Notes: a model not told the origin generated them from the letters alone. DNA of 64,000 bases from Chitinophaga oryzae (GCF_012516375.2 NZ_CP051204.2:3906001-3970000), one strand, 5' to 3'. Positions 7,815 to 16,854 are shown, counted from the stretch's first letter. Numbers and translations: made by a program.

Positions 7815-8216
7815 TCAATCTTCTTTGGTATTGATAATAACGGGGTTGGTAAGCAGCTTATGAATGGGGCATGCATGGGCTATTTCCATGAGCCTTTTCC
7901 GTTGTGCTTCGTCCAGGTTGCCGCTGATGCGTACGAGGCATTCGATCACGGTGGTAGCCGGGTCCGGCTTGGCGGCACTGTCGAACCGCAGGTCGATATC
8001 TATTTTCTCCACCGCCCATTTTTTTCGTGCGGCATACATCGTCAGGGTGATGGCGGTACAGGAGCCGAGGCTGCTCAGCAGCAGTTCTCCGGGATTAGGT
8101 CCGGTATCCCCGCCGTTAATGTCGGTCGGTTCGTCTGCCAGCCAGCGGTGATCTCTTGCGGAAATAGAAACCTGGTACGGTATTCCTTCGATACTTACTT
8201 TTACTTCTTCGTCCAT
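7815..8216 (-). CDS. OsmC family peroxide-reducing protein
   Basis: The 133-residue protein has the two cysteines of the OsmC/Ohr fold, C53 in LGSCTAITL and C116 in HACPIHK. By family knowledge the pair reduces organic hydroperoxides, with thiols as electron donors. The N-terminal segment and the NPGELLLSSLGSC helix are typical of the general OsmC branch and not clearly of Ohr. It sits between the hydrolase (10 bases upstream) and the iron-sulfur protein (one base downstream), which supports a role in oxidative or electrophile defence. Confidence 0.88.
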   Translation of the reverse strand: MDEEVKVSIEGIPYQVSISARDHRWLADEPTDINGGDTGPNPGELLLSSLGSCTAITLTMYAARKKWAVEKIDIDLRFDSAAKPDPATTVIECLVRISGNLDEAQRKRLMEIAHACPIHKLLTNPVIINTKED

Positions 8217-8226
8217 GATGCGGTGA

Positions 8227-8856
8227 TTACCTGAAATTTTCTTTCACCCAGCCTGCGGCCAGGTCGATATCCTGTTGTGTTAAATTATGTCCTGTGTTGA
8301 TGTTGTGGCTGCTGACGTTAAAACCATTAGCGCTCAGCAGGGTAGCATAGGCGGCTGTTGCGGCCGGGTCTACGGTGCTGTCCATTTTGCCGGAGCTCAT
8401 GAAAACAGGCTGCTGGCGGTTGGTTTCGAATGGGTCCTCAATGCCATGCAACGGCTGCATCGGCCGGAAGAGCATGGCGCCGGCCAGCAGCTCAGGGTAC
8501 AGCATCAGTACCGCGCCGGCAATATTGGCGCCGTTGGAATAACCGGCGGCGACCAGCTTCTGCAGGTCGAAGCCCTCCTGTGCGGACAGTTCCTTCAGGA
8601 AGTGCACCATTTCATGCGTCCTGAAATGCACGTCCGGCTCGTCAAATACGCCCATGCCCAGGCGGCGGAAGAAGCGGGGCATACCGTGTTCCAGCACATT
8701 GCCGCGAAGGCTGAGGACATGAAAATTCCTCGTCAGCGCAGGCGCCAGCGGCAGCATGTCCTGTTCGTCGCCACCGGTGCCATGCAGCAACAACAACGTG
8801 TAGGCGTCCTTGTTAGCTGCCGGCTGGTAGACATATTTCAGGGGCTTAAAATCCAT
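8227..8856 (-). CDS. Phospholipase/carboxylesterase-type hydrolase, MhqD-like
   Basis: The protein has 209 residues and the compact alpha/beta-hydrolase fold of the phospholipase/carboxylesterase (Abhydrolase_2) family. It shows the oxyanion segment LHGTGGDEQDM near residue 24, the nucleophile elbow GYSNGA, an acidic segment GKMDSTVDP and a C-terminal histidine in NTGHNL. It lies one base downstream of a glyoxalase-fold dioxygenase. In Bacillus subtilis the homologous pair MhqD-MhqO is induced by hydroquinones and catechols, so a role in detoxifying aromatic electrophiles is likely here. That link is inference from family and neighbour. Confidence 0.82.
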   Translation of the reverse strand: MDFKPLKYVYQPAANKDAYTLLLLHGTGGDEQDMLPLAPALTRNFHVLSLRGNVLEHGMPRFFRRLGMGVFDEPDVHFRTHEMVHFLKELSAQEGFDLQKLVAAGYSNGANIAGAVLMLYPELLAGAMLFRPMQPLHGIEDPFETNRQQPVFMSSGKMDSTVDPAATAAYATLLSANGFNVSSHNINTGHNLTQQDIDLAAGWVKENFR

Positions 8857-8857
8857 T

Positions 8858-9784
8858 TTAATCCAGTTTTATCAGTTTCTGTTCTATCTCTGCCCGTTGC
8901 GGCTCAAACTGGGAGGGCAGCATCAGGTGCGTGCCCAGCTGGTCCACCGGTTCATCCACGGTAAAGCCGGGAGTGTCTGTGGCCAGTTCAAACAGTACGC
9001 CGCCGGGCTCCCTGAAATAGACGGAGCGGAAATACTTGCGGTCCAGCTGCTGTGTGGCATGCAGGCCTAACGCTTCGATTTTCCCGCGGTAGTATTCCTG
9101 CTCCGCATCGTCTTTCATGCGAAAGGCGATGTGGTGAATACTGCCGCCGGCAACATGCCCTCGCTGTTCTCCTTTGGCTTCCACCAGGTCGATGTAATTG
9201 GCGGTATCGCCGGCAGGCGCCTTGAAGCGGTAACGGTTGGCGAGGTTTTTTTCAAGCTGGTAACCAAAAACGGATACCAGCAGATCAGCAGTAGGCTGAA
9301 TATCTTCCAGGGTCAGCGTTACGTGGTGAAATCCCCGCAGGGCATTGGCTGCACTCACTTCGGCCGTTTCCCAGGGTGTCCTGTTGTCCGGCGTCTCGGG
9401 AACGGTCAGTTCCACTTTCATGCCGTCAGGGTCCAGGAAGGTGAGGTAGATCTCCCCGAACTTGGCGGACGGTTTATTGTAAATCATATTGGCGGCATCC
9501 AGTCGCTTGAGCCAGAAATCCAGGCTGCCTTCCGGAACGGAATAGCCCACTTCCGTAGCCATATGCGTGCCCCTGCGGCCGGCCATAATATCCTGCCACG
9601 GAAAGAACGTGAGGATCGTTCCGGGTGTACCGGTTTGGTCGCCGTAATAAAAATGATAGGTATGCGGATCGTCAAAGTTTACAGTCTTTTTTACAAACCG
9701 TAATCCCATCGTCTTCGTGTAAAAGTCAAAATTCTTCTTAGCGTTACCGGAAATAGCGGTAACATGATGCAGCCCTGTTATCAT
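8858..9784 (-). CDS. Ring-cleaving dioxygenase of the VOC fold, MhqO-like
   Basis: The 308-residue protein contains paired vicinal-oxygen-chelate modules. Metal-ligand motifs are visible: HH near the start (GLHHVTAI), a second HH in GFHHVTLTL, a third in GSIHHIAF, and a late glutamate in VLFELATD. These fit the MhqO/LinE-type ring-cleaving dioxygenases, which open hydroquinone rings with Fe(II) and oxygen. It is the first gene of the tight operon 9784-7107. The YceI gene upstream is 116 bases away, with a hairpin between, so it may be a separate unit. Confidence 0.85.
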   Translation of the reverse strand: MITGLHHVTAISGNAKKNFDFYTKTMGLRFVKKTVNFDDPHTYHFYYGDQTGTPGTILTFFPWQDIMAGRRGTHMATEVGYSVPEGSLDFWLKRLDAANMIYNKPSAKFGEIYLTFLDPDGMKVELTVPETPDNRTPWETAEVSAANALRGFHHVTLTLEDIQPTADLLVSVFGYQLEKNLANRYRFKAPAGDTANYIDLVEAKGEQRGHVAGGSIHHIAFRMKDDAEQEYYRGKIEALGLHATQQLDRKYFRSVYFREPGGVLFELATDTPGFTVDEPVDQLGTHLMLPSQFEPQRAEIEQKLIKLD

Positions 9785-9803
9785 TTTTAGATTTTTTGAT
9801 TGA

Positions 9804-9893
9804 GGGATTTTCGATTTTTTGGGATGAAGATGAGCGAAGAATATATGATCTCCGCTGCATTTTAAATTCCAACATCAAAAAATCGAAAATCCC
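9804..9893. repeat. Perfect 18-bp inverted repeat between the dioxygenase and YceI genes
   Basis: The arm at 9804-9821 (starting GGGATTTTCGA) is the exact reverse complement of 9876-9893, with a 54-base loop. It resembles the heptamer elements in design, but the arm sequence is different and not tandemly repeated. Confidence 0.75.
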
Positions 9894-9900
9894 CAAATGT

Positions 9901-10437
9901 TTATTGTTGTTTCAGCAGTTGTACTTCACACTGAATTTTTACTTCGTCACTCACCATTACACCGCCAGCTTCGGTTACAGCGTTCCAGTTCAGGCCAAAA
10001 TCCTTACGGTTGATTTTACCATGGATGGTGAAGCCCGCTTTGGTATTGCCCCATGGATCTGCTACCACGCCGCCGAACTCCACATCCAGTTTGATGTTTT
10101 TAGTCACGTCGCGGATGGTCAGATCGCCATACAGCGTATAGGAGCCATCGTTGTCCACGTTTTCCGTTTTAGTGGCTTTGAAGGTGATGTTGCGGAATTT
10201 GTTCACGTCGAAGAAATCCGGAGAGCGCAGGTGCTCGTCGCGCTGGCTGTTGGCAGTAGAGATGGAGTCTACGTCTACGGTAGCTGTGGCGCTGGCGTTG
10301 AGGAAGTTATCCCCGTCTGTTTCCGCTTCTACCTGGAAGGTGTTGAACCGCCCGGTAACATTGGTGATCATCAGGTGTCTGATCTTAAAAGTAAGTTCGC
10401 TGTGCGCGGCGTCGGAGACCCATTTTTGTTTTGCCAT
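9901..10437 (-). CDS. YceI family protein, cytoplasmic form
   Basis: The 178-residue protein is a full-length YceI lipocalin-like domain. It starts directly with KQKWVSDAAHSELTFKIRHL and has no signal peptide, unlike the periplasmic YceI of Escherichia coli. The family binds isoprenoid-type lipids in a beta-barrel. In this group, members are often linked to acid or oxidative stress or to electron-carrier metabolism. It is transcribed in the same direction as the redox operon and may be its first member, but the 116-base gap holds a long inverted repeat, so transcription may stop there. Confidence 0.9.
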   Translation of the reverse strand: MAKQKWVSDAAHSELTFKIRHLMITNVTGRFNTFQVEAETDGDNFLNASATATVDVDSISTANSQRDEHLRSPDFFDVNKFRNITFKATKTENVDNDGSYTLYGDLTIRDVTKNIKLDVEFGGVVADPWGNTKAGFTIHGKINRKDFGLNWNAVTEAGGVMVSDEVKIQCEVQLLKQQ

Positions 10438-10506
10438 AAATAAAGATGTTTTATTTTTTATGAATTGGTAATGTTGTTTGCTGGTGCAAATGTCCGTTAA
10501 AGAACA

Positions 10507-10578
10507 GGGGGCAAAAATGGATTAAATAAATATAACGATGTACTTTTTTTATTCTCTCTGAAGATAACGATTGCCCCC
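10507..10578. promoter_or_regulatory. Divergent intergenic region with an 8-bp inverted repeat
   Basis: The 255 bases between yceI (minus) and the TolC gene (plus) hold the perfect inverted pair GGGGGCAA (10507-10514) and TTGCCCCC (10571-10578), with AT-rich sequence between. It could be a regulator site for either gene. I see no clear pair of promoter boxes. Confidence 0.25.
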
Positions 10579-10692
10579 GGGATTTACTCATTTTCAGATT
10601 ATGTACGATTTTTTTTGAATAATATAAACATTATGCATGAAAAATTGTTTAGGTGTGTTGGTATTAAGGAAACCCGGACGAAAAGATATCTT

Positions 10693-12147
10693 ATGAGACA
10701 TCTCCTGTTATTAACGCTCATCCTGCCGCCGATGTTTGCCCCGGCGCAGGAGAAAGGACAACAGCTGACTTTAAAAGATTGTTATGAACTCGCCCGGCAA
10801 CGTAATGCGCTGGTAAAACAGGCGGAACGCTCGCTGCAGGCGAGAGAATATTCCCTGCAGGCCGAGAATCGTGCCTGGTTCCCCAAAGTAGACCTGCTGG
10901 CCGGTTACAACTACCTCGGAAAACCGCTTGAAATCAATCTGCAACAGGTAAAGGACGGGGTGGTGAACGGATCGGCGGCGCAAAGCGTCAATACGGCCAA
11001 CACCGTCTTCCAGCAGATCACCGGGCAACCTTTGCCACAAAATGTGCAGGACGCCATCTCCAATGCCACAAAAGGACTGATCAACGCATTTTATCCCAAC
11101 TATAACCCGCAGCTGGCGAAACAATCGTATTTCGTGGCAGGCGTCGGGGTACGCCAGCCGATCTTTCTGGGCGGAAAAATATCCGCTGCCCAGGACCTCG
11201 CCCGCTCACAGGTAACAGCCGGCCAGTTCAATAAACAGGTGGTGGAGAAAAACCTGTATTTCCTGATCAGCGCCCAGTACCTGCGTATCATGTACCTCAA
11301 TACCATCCTGGCCCACGAAGCGGTAGTGGTGGAGGCTTTCCGGAAAAACAGGGATTACGCCGCGTCGCTGAAAGACAATCAGATACTGCCGCCTTACCTG
11401 CTCAACTGGGCGAAGGTGTCCTATACACAGGCAACGAACCGATACAGCAACCTGGAGCTGGAGAAAGAAAATGCCCTGTTGGAAATGAACCAGCTGCTGG
11501 GCAGGCCTATAGATACCGCCATCGTCATCAGCGATACGCTGCGGTACGAGCAGGCCAACGTCACTACAGGGGAAGAGAACGCCTTCTGGCACAACAATCC
11601 GTCGTACCGCCTGCTGGAAAGCAAGACAGACCTGGCCAGAGTAGCGGTGAAGGCTACACGCTCCCTGTCGCTTCCCAACCTGTTCGCCATCGGCAATGTG
11701 TCGCTCTACCAGAAAGACCTGCCGGTGACGGTGCCGCCGTGGCTGATAGGCGTGGAGCTGCAATGGACCCTGTTCGACGGCTTCCAGCGTAACAAACGTA
11801 CCAAAGCCAGTAAACTGCTGGTAGAGGAGGCAATGATGGCCGCTGAAAATACCAGGACGTCCCTGGAGCTGCAGCTGCGTGTGGCCTCCAACAAGGTAAA
11901 GGCGCTGCAGCATGACGTGGCTTCGCTGGACAGCGCCCGGCAACAGGCGCGCCTTACCACCACGCTGGTGACCGACCGCATGGAAAACCAGCTCTCGTCC
12001 GTGAAGGATGTAAACGATGCATTGCTGCTGGAGGAGGAGATGCATAAAATATACTACACGGCCGTACTGGGCTACTATCTGGCACTGGCCGAATACTGGA
12101 ACATCGTGGGCACACCGGAGTATTTCGCTACATACGTTAACAACTAA
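10693..12147 (+). CDS. TolC family outer-membrane efflux protein
   Basis: I choose the ATG at 10693, which begins a clean signal peptide (MRHLLLLTLILPPMFAPAQ), over an upstream in-frame TTG at 10615 that adds a charged stretch. The mature part (484 residues in all) is a TolC/OEP protein with two halves. Each is opened by a conserved asparagine-containing helix, and the second barrel segment ends in LFDGFQRNKRTKA. It should form the outer-membrane channel of a tripartite exporter. The HlyD adaptor gene follows after 14 bases, then two permease genes, all in one operon. Confidence 0.9.
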   Translation: MRHLLLLTLILPPMFAPAQEKGQQLTLKDCYELARQRNALVKQAERSLQAREYSLQAENRAWFPKVDLLAGYNYLGKPLEINLQQVKDGVVNGSAAQSVNTANTVFQQITGQPLPQNVQDAISNATKGLINAFYPNYNPQLAKQSYFVAGVGVRQPIFLGGKISAAQDLARSQVTAGQFNKQVVEKNLYFLISAQYLRIMYLNTILAHEAVVVEAFRKNRDYAASLKDNQILPPYLLNWAKVSYTQATNRYSNLELEKENALLEMNQLLGRPIDTAIVISDTLRYEQANVTTGEENAFWHNNPSYRLLESKTDLARVAVKATRSLSLPNLFAIGNVSLYQKDLPVTVPPWLIGVELQWTLFDGFQRNKRTKASKLLVEEAMMAAENTRTSLELQLRVASNKVKALQHDVASLDSARQQARLTTTLVTDRMENQLSSVKDVNDALLLEEEMHKIYYTAVLGYYLALAEYWNIVGTPEYFATYVNN

Positions 12148-12161
12148 AACCGGTCATATAC

Positions 12162-13151
12162 ATGAAAGCCGTACTAAAAAATTACTGGGCACTGCTGATA
12201 CCCCTGGTAGTACTGATCATTGCACTGATTTTTTTCCTGAAGAAGCCGGCCGCAGCGGATAGCACGGTGATCGGCATGGTGGACGCAGATTATGTGGACG
12301 TGGCCGCGGAATTCCCCGGCCGGCTGGACAGCCTGCTGGTGCAACAGGGAGATACGGTGAAGAAAGGGCAGCTATTGGGCGTGCTGCGGTCTACCGAAAT
12401 CAATGCCATCCGCAACCAGGCGCTGGCAGCCATCGAAGCGGCGCAAAGCCAGCTGCAGCTGCTGGAAAAAGGCGCCCGCCCGGAAGCCATCAAAGCGGCC
12501 GACAACCTTTATAACATCACACAGGAACAGTATAGGCTGATGCAGAAAACCTATCAGCGCATGGAAAATCTCTTCAACGATGAAGTGATATCCGGGCAGG
12601 AAAAAGACCTGGTGTACTTTAAACTGCAGGCGGCCAAAAAGGAAATGGAAACGGCCAAACTGAACATGGACATGCTGAAACAAGGCACCCGCCCCGAGAT
12701 GCTGCAGGCGGCATCGGCCATCCTCAAACAGGCACAGGAAGGTTACAACCTTACCAAAGCCTTATCTGATAATACCTACCTCCACGCACCCTCCGACGGC
12801 ATTATCTCTTCTATGGTCATCGAAGAAGGAGAGATCGTGTCTATCGGCTACCCGCTGATGACCCTGCAGAAGCCCAATACGTACCATGTACGGTTCAATA
12901 TCCGGCAGGATGAGATGAACAGGCTGCCGGTAGGCGCCAAAGCGCGCTTGGAGGTGCCGGGCTGCAGCCCGGAAAAATTTGAGGCGGTCGTCTATAAAAC
13001 GGCGCCGTCGCTGACTTTCGCAAACTGGATACCGGTAAAGGAAAAAGGCAAATTCGAACTGCGCACCTTTACTGTTGACCTTAAACCTGTTAACCCGTCC
13101 GACGTGCAGGGATTGCGCCCCGGCATGACGGCCTCCCTGCAAATGCCATGA
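12162..13151 (+). CDS. HlyD family membrane-fusion (adaptor) protein
   Basis: The 329-residue protein has one N-terminal membrane segment (about 9-27). A split biotinyl-lipoyl domain follows (first half around FPGRLDSLLVQQGDTVKKGQLL, second half around YLHAPSDGIISSMVIEEGEIV), flanking a long alpha-helical hairpin (about 80-190) and a beta-barrel domain near the end. It joins the inner-membrane permeases to the TolC channel across the periplasm. The stop codon overlaps the start of the first permease by four bases (ATGA), so translation is probably coupled. Confidence 0.92.
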   Translation: MKAVLKNYWALLIPLVVLIIALIFFLKKPAAADSTVIGMVDADYVDVAAEFPGRLDSLLVQQGDTVKKGQLLGVLRSTEINAIRNQALAAIEAAQSQLQLLEKGARPEAIKAADNLYNITQEQYRLMQKTYQRMENLFNDEVISGQEKDLVYFKLQAAKKEMETAKLNMDMLKQGTRPEMLQAASAILKQAQEGYNLTKALSDNTYLHAPSDGIISSMVIEEGEIVSIGYPLMTLQKPNTYHVRFNIRQDEMNRLPVGAKARLEVPGCSPEKFEAVVYKTAPSLTFANWIPVKEKGKFELRTFTVDLKPVNPSDVQGLRPGMTASLQMP

Positions 13152-14317
13152 TACAGGCCATCGTCAAGGTTATGATAAGGGAATGGAAACGCATCGTCAC
13201 GTTCCCGGTGTATTACATCGCCATGCTGGCGCTGCCGCCGGTGTTGTGTTTGCTGTATGCCGGCATCTATAATAAACATTTCGCGGAAGACCTGCCGGTG
13301 GCCATCTGGGATGAAGCTAACTCGCCGCTGTCACGGCAGTTCACCTTTATGCTGGAACAAACGGAGAGCATTCACATCACGCAGCAGGTACAGAGCGAAG
13401 GGGAGCTGCAGGCAATGCTGCACAACGGTACCGTGATGGGCGCTGTTCATTTTCCCCGCCGGATGGACGAGCATATCAAAAGCCGGCAGCCGGTGTATAT
13501 CACCATCTATACCAATGTATCCTACCTGGTGCCGGCGAAACTGTTATATAAAGATGCAGCGCAGGTGCTGCTCACCGCCGCCGCCGGCGTACAGCTGCAG
13601 AAGCTGATGAAGACGGGTATGCCTGCAGGAAAAGCCATGGCATTGGTGATGCCCGTGCAGCTGCAGTCGTTTACTTTATACAACCCGCGATACGATTATC
13701 AGCAGTACCTCGTGCCGGGCGTGATAGCGGTGGCCATGCAGATGATGATGATCATGGTGGTAGCGCTGGCGCTGAATTATGAACATAAAACCGGGTCACT
13801 GGGAACATTATACGAAGCCAGCAACGGATCGGCTTCGAATGCCGTTATCGGGAAAGCGCTTGCTTATCTCGGCGTAGCGTGGTTGGATTATATCATCATC
13901 ACGCTGATCATTTATCCTTTGTTCGCCTCGGGTGCGCAGTTGTTCAGCTGGGCGCTGTTTACCATCTTTACCCTGCTGATGCTGGCCTGTATCAGCGTAG
14001 GCATGATGGTGTCTGCCATCTTCAAGGACCTGTTGCTGGCCTGCGATGTAGGCATCTTCTATACTTCGCCGGCTTTTGTGTTCAGTGGTTTTACGTTTCC
14101 GCGCTGGGGCATGCCCTGGTACGATCAGTATTACGCGATGATCATGCCGCTGACACCTTTTGTAGATGCGTTCTTCAAAGTATATTTTATGGACCTGCCG
14201 TTGCGTTATGTCAGGCCGGAAATGGCACATATGCTGCTGTTCACCGTGGTAGGGCTGCCGGTGGCCATCCTGCTTTTCCAGCGTACCCTTCAACCTTCAA
14301 CTGTACAACATGCCTGA
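13148..14317 (+). CDS. ABC-2 type transporter permease (first of two)
   Basis: The protein has 389 residues. One membrane segment near the start (about 21-40) is followed by a large extracytoplasmic domain (about 45-180), and five or so membrane segments fill the second half. This is the ABC-2 membrane family used by drug and lipid exporters (YhiI/YhhJ-like arrangement). The reading frame starts inside the HlyD stop codon and ends inside the next permease gene (8-base overlap), so the three are made as a unit. No ATP-binding domain is fused or encoded beside it. Confidence 0.87.
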   Translation: MIQAIVKVMIREWKRIVTFPVYYIAMLALPPVLCLLYAGIYNKHFAEDLPVAIWDEANSPLSRQFTFMLEQTESIHITQQVQSEGELQAMLHNGTVMGAVHFPRRMDEHIKSRQPVYITIYTNVSYLVPAKLLYKDAAQVLLTAAAGVQLQKLMKTGMPAGKAMALVMPVQLQSFTLYNPRYDYQQYLVPGVIAVAMQMMMIMVVALALNYEHKTGSLGTLYEASNGSASNAVIGKALAYLGVAWLDYIIITLIIYPLFASGAQLFSWALFTIFTLLMLACISVGMMVSAIFKDLLLACDVGIFYTSPAFVFSGFTFPRWGMPWYDQYYAMIMPLTPFVDAFFKVYFMDLPLRYVRPEMAHMLLFTVVGLPVAILLFQRTLQPSTVQHA

Positions 14318-15482
14318 CAGGAACAACAACATAGGACAGCTGTTCCTCCGGGAAATAAAACTGGTGGCCGGCAATCACAGCCTCCTGCTTACACTGCTGC
14401 TGGCACCGCTGTTCTACGTGTTTTTCTACGGCACTATCTACAGTTACAAAGTAGAAGAGAAAGTGATACTGGCCGTTGCCGATGACGACCGTAGCGAGAT
14501 GTCGCGTATGTTTGTGGAGCAGATGAACAATATGCAGGTGGTGTCCGTGCTGCGGGCTTCTTCGCTGGAAGCCGCACAGGAGCGGATGTACAGGGGGGAA
14601 GCGCAGGGGTATTTTTACATTCCCAAAGGCATGCAAAGCAAGGTGCTCTCCCTGCAACAGGCGGATGTGGTGCTGGCCGTGAACGGTGCACGTTTCCTGC
14701 CGTCGAGCGAACTGACAGGCGCCATTACCCAGCTGGGCCTCACGATCGGCGCAGGGGTGCGGTTGCAGTACCAGGAGAAGATGGGCCTGAACTCCGCTAT
14801 GGCCTTGCAGGAAGCGATGCCGGTCAACATAGACTACCGTCCGCTCTACAATCCCCAGGCCAGCTACGGTGGTTTCCTGCTGCCGGTGTTACTCGTGCTG
14901 ATCCTCCAGCAGACGCTGCTGTTGGGCCTCTCCGGTAGTATGGCCCTGGAGCGGGAGAACGGGGAGATCGGCCGGCTGGTGAAGATGGGCGGGGGATTGT
15001 CGGGCATGCTGTACGGCAAAGCTGCTTTCTACCTGCTGCTGTACCTGGCTTACGCTGCGTTTTTTATGACGGTCAACTACCAGGTGCTGCATCTGCCTTT
15101 CCGGGGCAGTTACCGGGACCTCGCGGTGCTGCTGTTCCTGTTTATCGTGACCCTCATTCCTATGGCCGTATGGATAGGGACGCTGTTTAAGAGTCAGCTG
15201 CTGGCTGCCCAGTTGATGGCCTTTTCTACATATCCATTTTTTCTTATATGCGGCTATGCCTGGCCTTTTGAATCGATGCCGCCGCTGTTGCAGGGGCTGG
15301 CGTCCCTGCTGCCGCTGACGCCTTTTGTGAAAGTATACACGTCGGTCGTTCAGACCGGGGGCACGCTGCAGGACCACACCGGATCGGTGATACACCTGGT
15401 GCTGCTGTGGGTGTTTTACCTTTTAATGGCATTATGGGGATTAAAACGATTGAATAAAAAGCAACAACCTATATCTTTGTAA
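14310..15482 (+). CDS. ABC-2 type transporter permease (second of two)
   Basis: The protein has 390 residues and the same layout as its neighbour: an N-terminal membrane segment (LLLTLLLAPLFYVFFYGTIYSY), a periplasmic domain, then a cluster of membrane segments from about 190 to the end. The two permeases are distant paralogues and probably form a heterodimer. The ATPase that would drive them is not in this operon and must come from elsewhere or be absent. The following gene starts one base after this stop codon. Confidence 0.87.
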   Translation: MPDRNNNIGQLFLREIKLVAGNHSLLLTLLLAPLFYVFFYGTIYSYKVEEKVILAVADDDRSEMSRMFVEQMNNMQVVSVLRASSLEAAQERMYRGEAQGYFYIPKGMQSKVLSLQQADVVLAVNGARFLPSSELTGAITQLGLTIGAGVRLQYQEKMGLNSAMALQEAMPVNIDYRPLYNPQASYGGFLLPVLLVLILQQTLLLGLSGSMALERENGEIGRLVKMGGGLSGMLYGKAAFYLLLYLAYAAFFMTVNYQVLHLPFRGSYRDLAVLLFLFIVTLIPMAVWIGTLFKSQLLAAQLMAFSTYPFFLICGYAWPFESMPPLLQGLASLLPLTPFVKVYTSVVQTGGTLQDHTGSVIHLVLLWVFYLLMALWGLKRLNKKQQPISL

Positions 15483-15483
15483 G

Positions 15484-16854
15484 GTGTACGCAATTGTCGA
15501 TATAGAAACTACCGGGGGCCATGCCAGCGCCAACGGCATCACCGAAATCGCCATCTACCTGTTTGATGGCCGGGAAGTCACACAGCATTACCAGACGCTG
15601 GTTAATCCTGGAGTGCCCATTCCTTATTACATAGAGTCGCTGACGGGTATCACCAACAGCATGGTGGCCGAAGCACCACCGTTTGAAGCAGTGGCGCCGC
15701 TGATCCATGAACTGCTGCACGATAAAATTTTCGTGGCGCACAACGTCAACTTTGATTATTCGTTTGTGAAGCACCACCTGGCGGCCGCCGGGCTGGACCT
15801 TCAGTGTAAAAAGCTGTGTACCGTCAGGCTGGGGAGGAAGATCTTCCCGGGACTACCGTCCTATAGTCTTGGCAATCTCTGCCGCCATCTGGAGATACCG
15901 ATCAACGGCCGTCACCGCGCGGGCGGGGATGCGGAGGCTACGACAAAGCTTTTCTCCCTGTTGTTGCAGCATGACAAGGAAAAAGCTATCGCCGGCGCGC
16001 TGAAAGCGGGCTCGAAAGAACAGTTCCTGCCGCCCAACCTGCAGCCGGAAGTGGTGAAGCAGTTGCCCGAAGTGCCGGGCGTCTATTATTTCCATGACCT
16101 CAAAGGAAAGGTGGTGTACGTGGGGAAAGCCAAAGATCTGAAAAAGCGCGTCAACAGCCACTTTACAGGGCATAGCGCCAGCCGTCAGCGGCAGAATTTC
16201 CTGCGTACCGTCTGTAATATCACTTACCAGGAAACCGGTACAGACCTGATGGCCTGTATCCTCGAATCGGTGGAGATCAAGCGACTGTGGCCGGCTTTTA
16301 ATGCGGCACAGAAGCGGGTGGAGTTCCGTTATGGTTTTTATCTTTTTGAAGACCAGGAAGGATATCTGCGCCTCGTCATCGAGAAGAAGCGCAAGTTCAG
16401 CCACCCGGTGCATGCCTTTAACCTGCTGATAGACGGTCACCGGCTCCTGCGGGCGTTGATCCGGCAGTTTGAGCTGTGCCCCAGGCTCTGTTTTCTGCAG
16501 AAAGGAGGGGGCACCTGCGCCGGAAAAGCAGCTGCCACCTGCCATGGCGCCTGCGAGAAGCTGGAAGCGCCGGAGGCTTATAATGAACGGGTAAAAGCGG
16601 CGATAGCCTTCCTGCAGGAACAACAGCCTTCCGTGGTGATACTGGACAAAGGCCGCAACACCGGCGAACAAAGTTGTATCCTCATGGAGAAAGGCCGGTT
16701 CTATGGCATGGGTTACGTGCCTGTTCACCTGCAAACAACGGATGCCGAACTATTAAGGCCGCACCTGACACAGTACCCCGAAAATGAAATCATCATCAGT
16801 TTATTGAGACCGTATGCCGGTGCGGGGCAACAGTTGGCATCTTCCCAAAAATGA
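15484..16854 (+). CDS. DEDDh exonuclease fused to a UvrC/Cho-like GIY-YIG nuclease
   Basis: The 456-residue protein starts at a GTG one base after the permease stop. Residues 1-165 form a DnaQ-type 3'-5' exonuclease: D6 and E8 in VDIETT, an aspartate in HNVNFDYSF, and the histidine and aspartate of HRAGGDAEA. A GIY-YIG domain follows from about 190, with GVYYF, VVYVGKAKDLKKRV and the glutamate in ILESVEIK. The rest is a Cho/UvrC-like linker region with a cysteine cluster (about 331-357). The fusion could nick DNA at lesions and trim the end, a repair role taken from the families. Sharing an operon with an exporter is probably incidental. Confidence 0.88.
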   Translation: MYAIVDIETTGGHASANGITEIAIYLFDGREVTQHYQTLVNPGVPIPYYIESLTGITNSMVAEAPPFEAVAPLIHELLHDKIFVAHNVNFDYSFVKHHLAAAGLDLQCKKLCTVRLGRKIFPGLPSYSLGNLCRHLEIPINGRHRAGGDAEATTKLFSLLLQHDKEKAIAGALKAGSKEQFLPPNLQPEVVKQLPEVPGVYYFHDLKGKVVYVGKAKDLKKRVNSHFTGHSASRQRQNFLRTVCNITYQETGTDLMACILESVEIKRLWPAFNAAQKRVEFRYGFYLFEDQEGYLRLVIEKKRKFSHPVHAFNLLIDGHRLLRALIRQFELCPRLCFLQKGGGTCAGKAAATCHGACEKLEAPEAYNERVKAAIAFLQEQQPSVVILDKGRNTGEQSCILMEKGRFYGMGYVPVHLQTTDAELLRPHLTQYPENEIIISLLRPYAGAGQQLASSQK

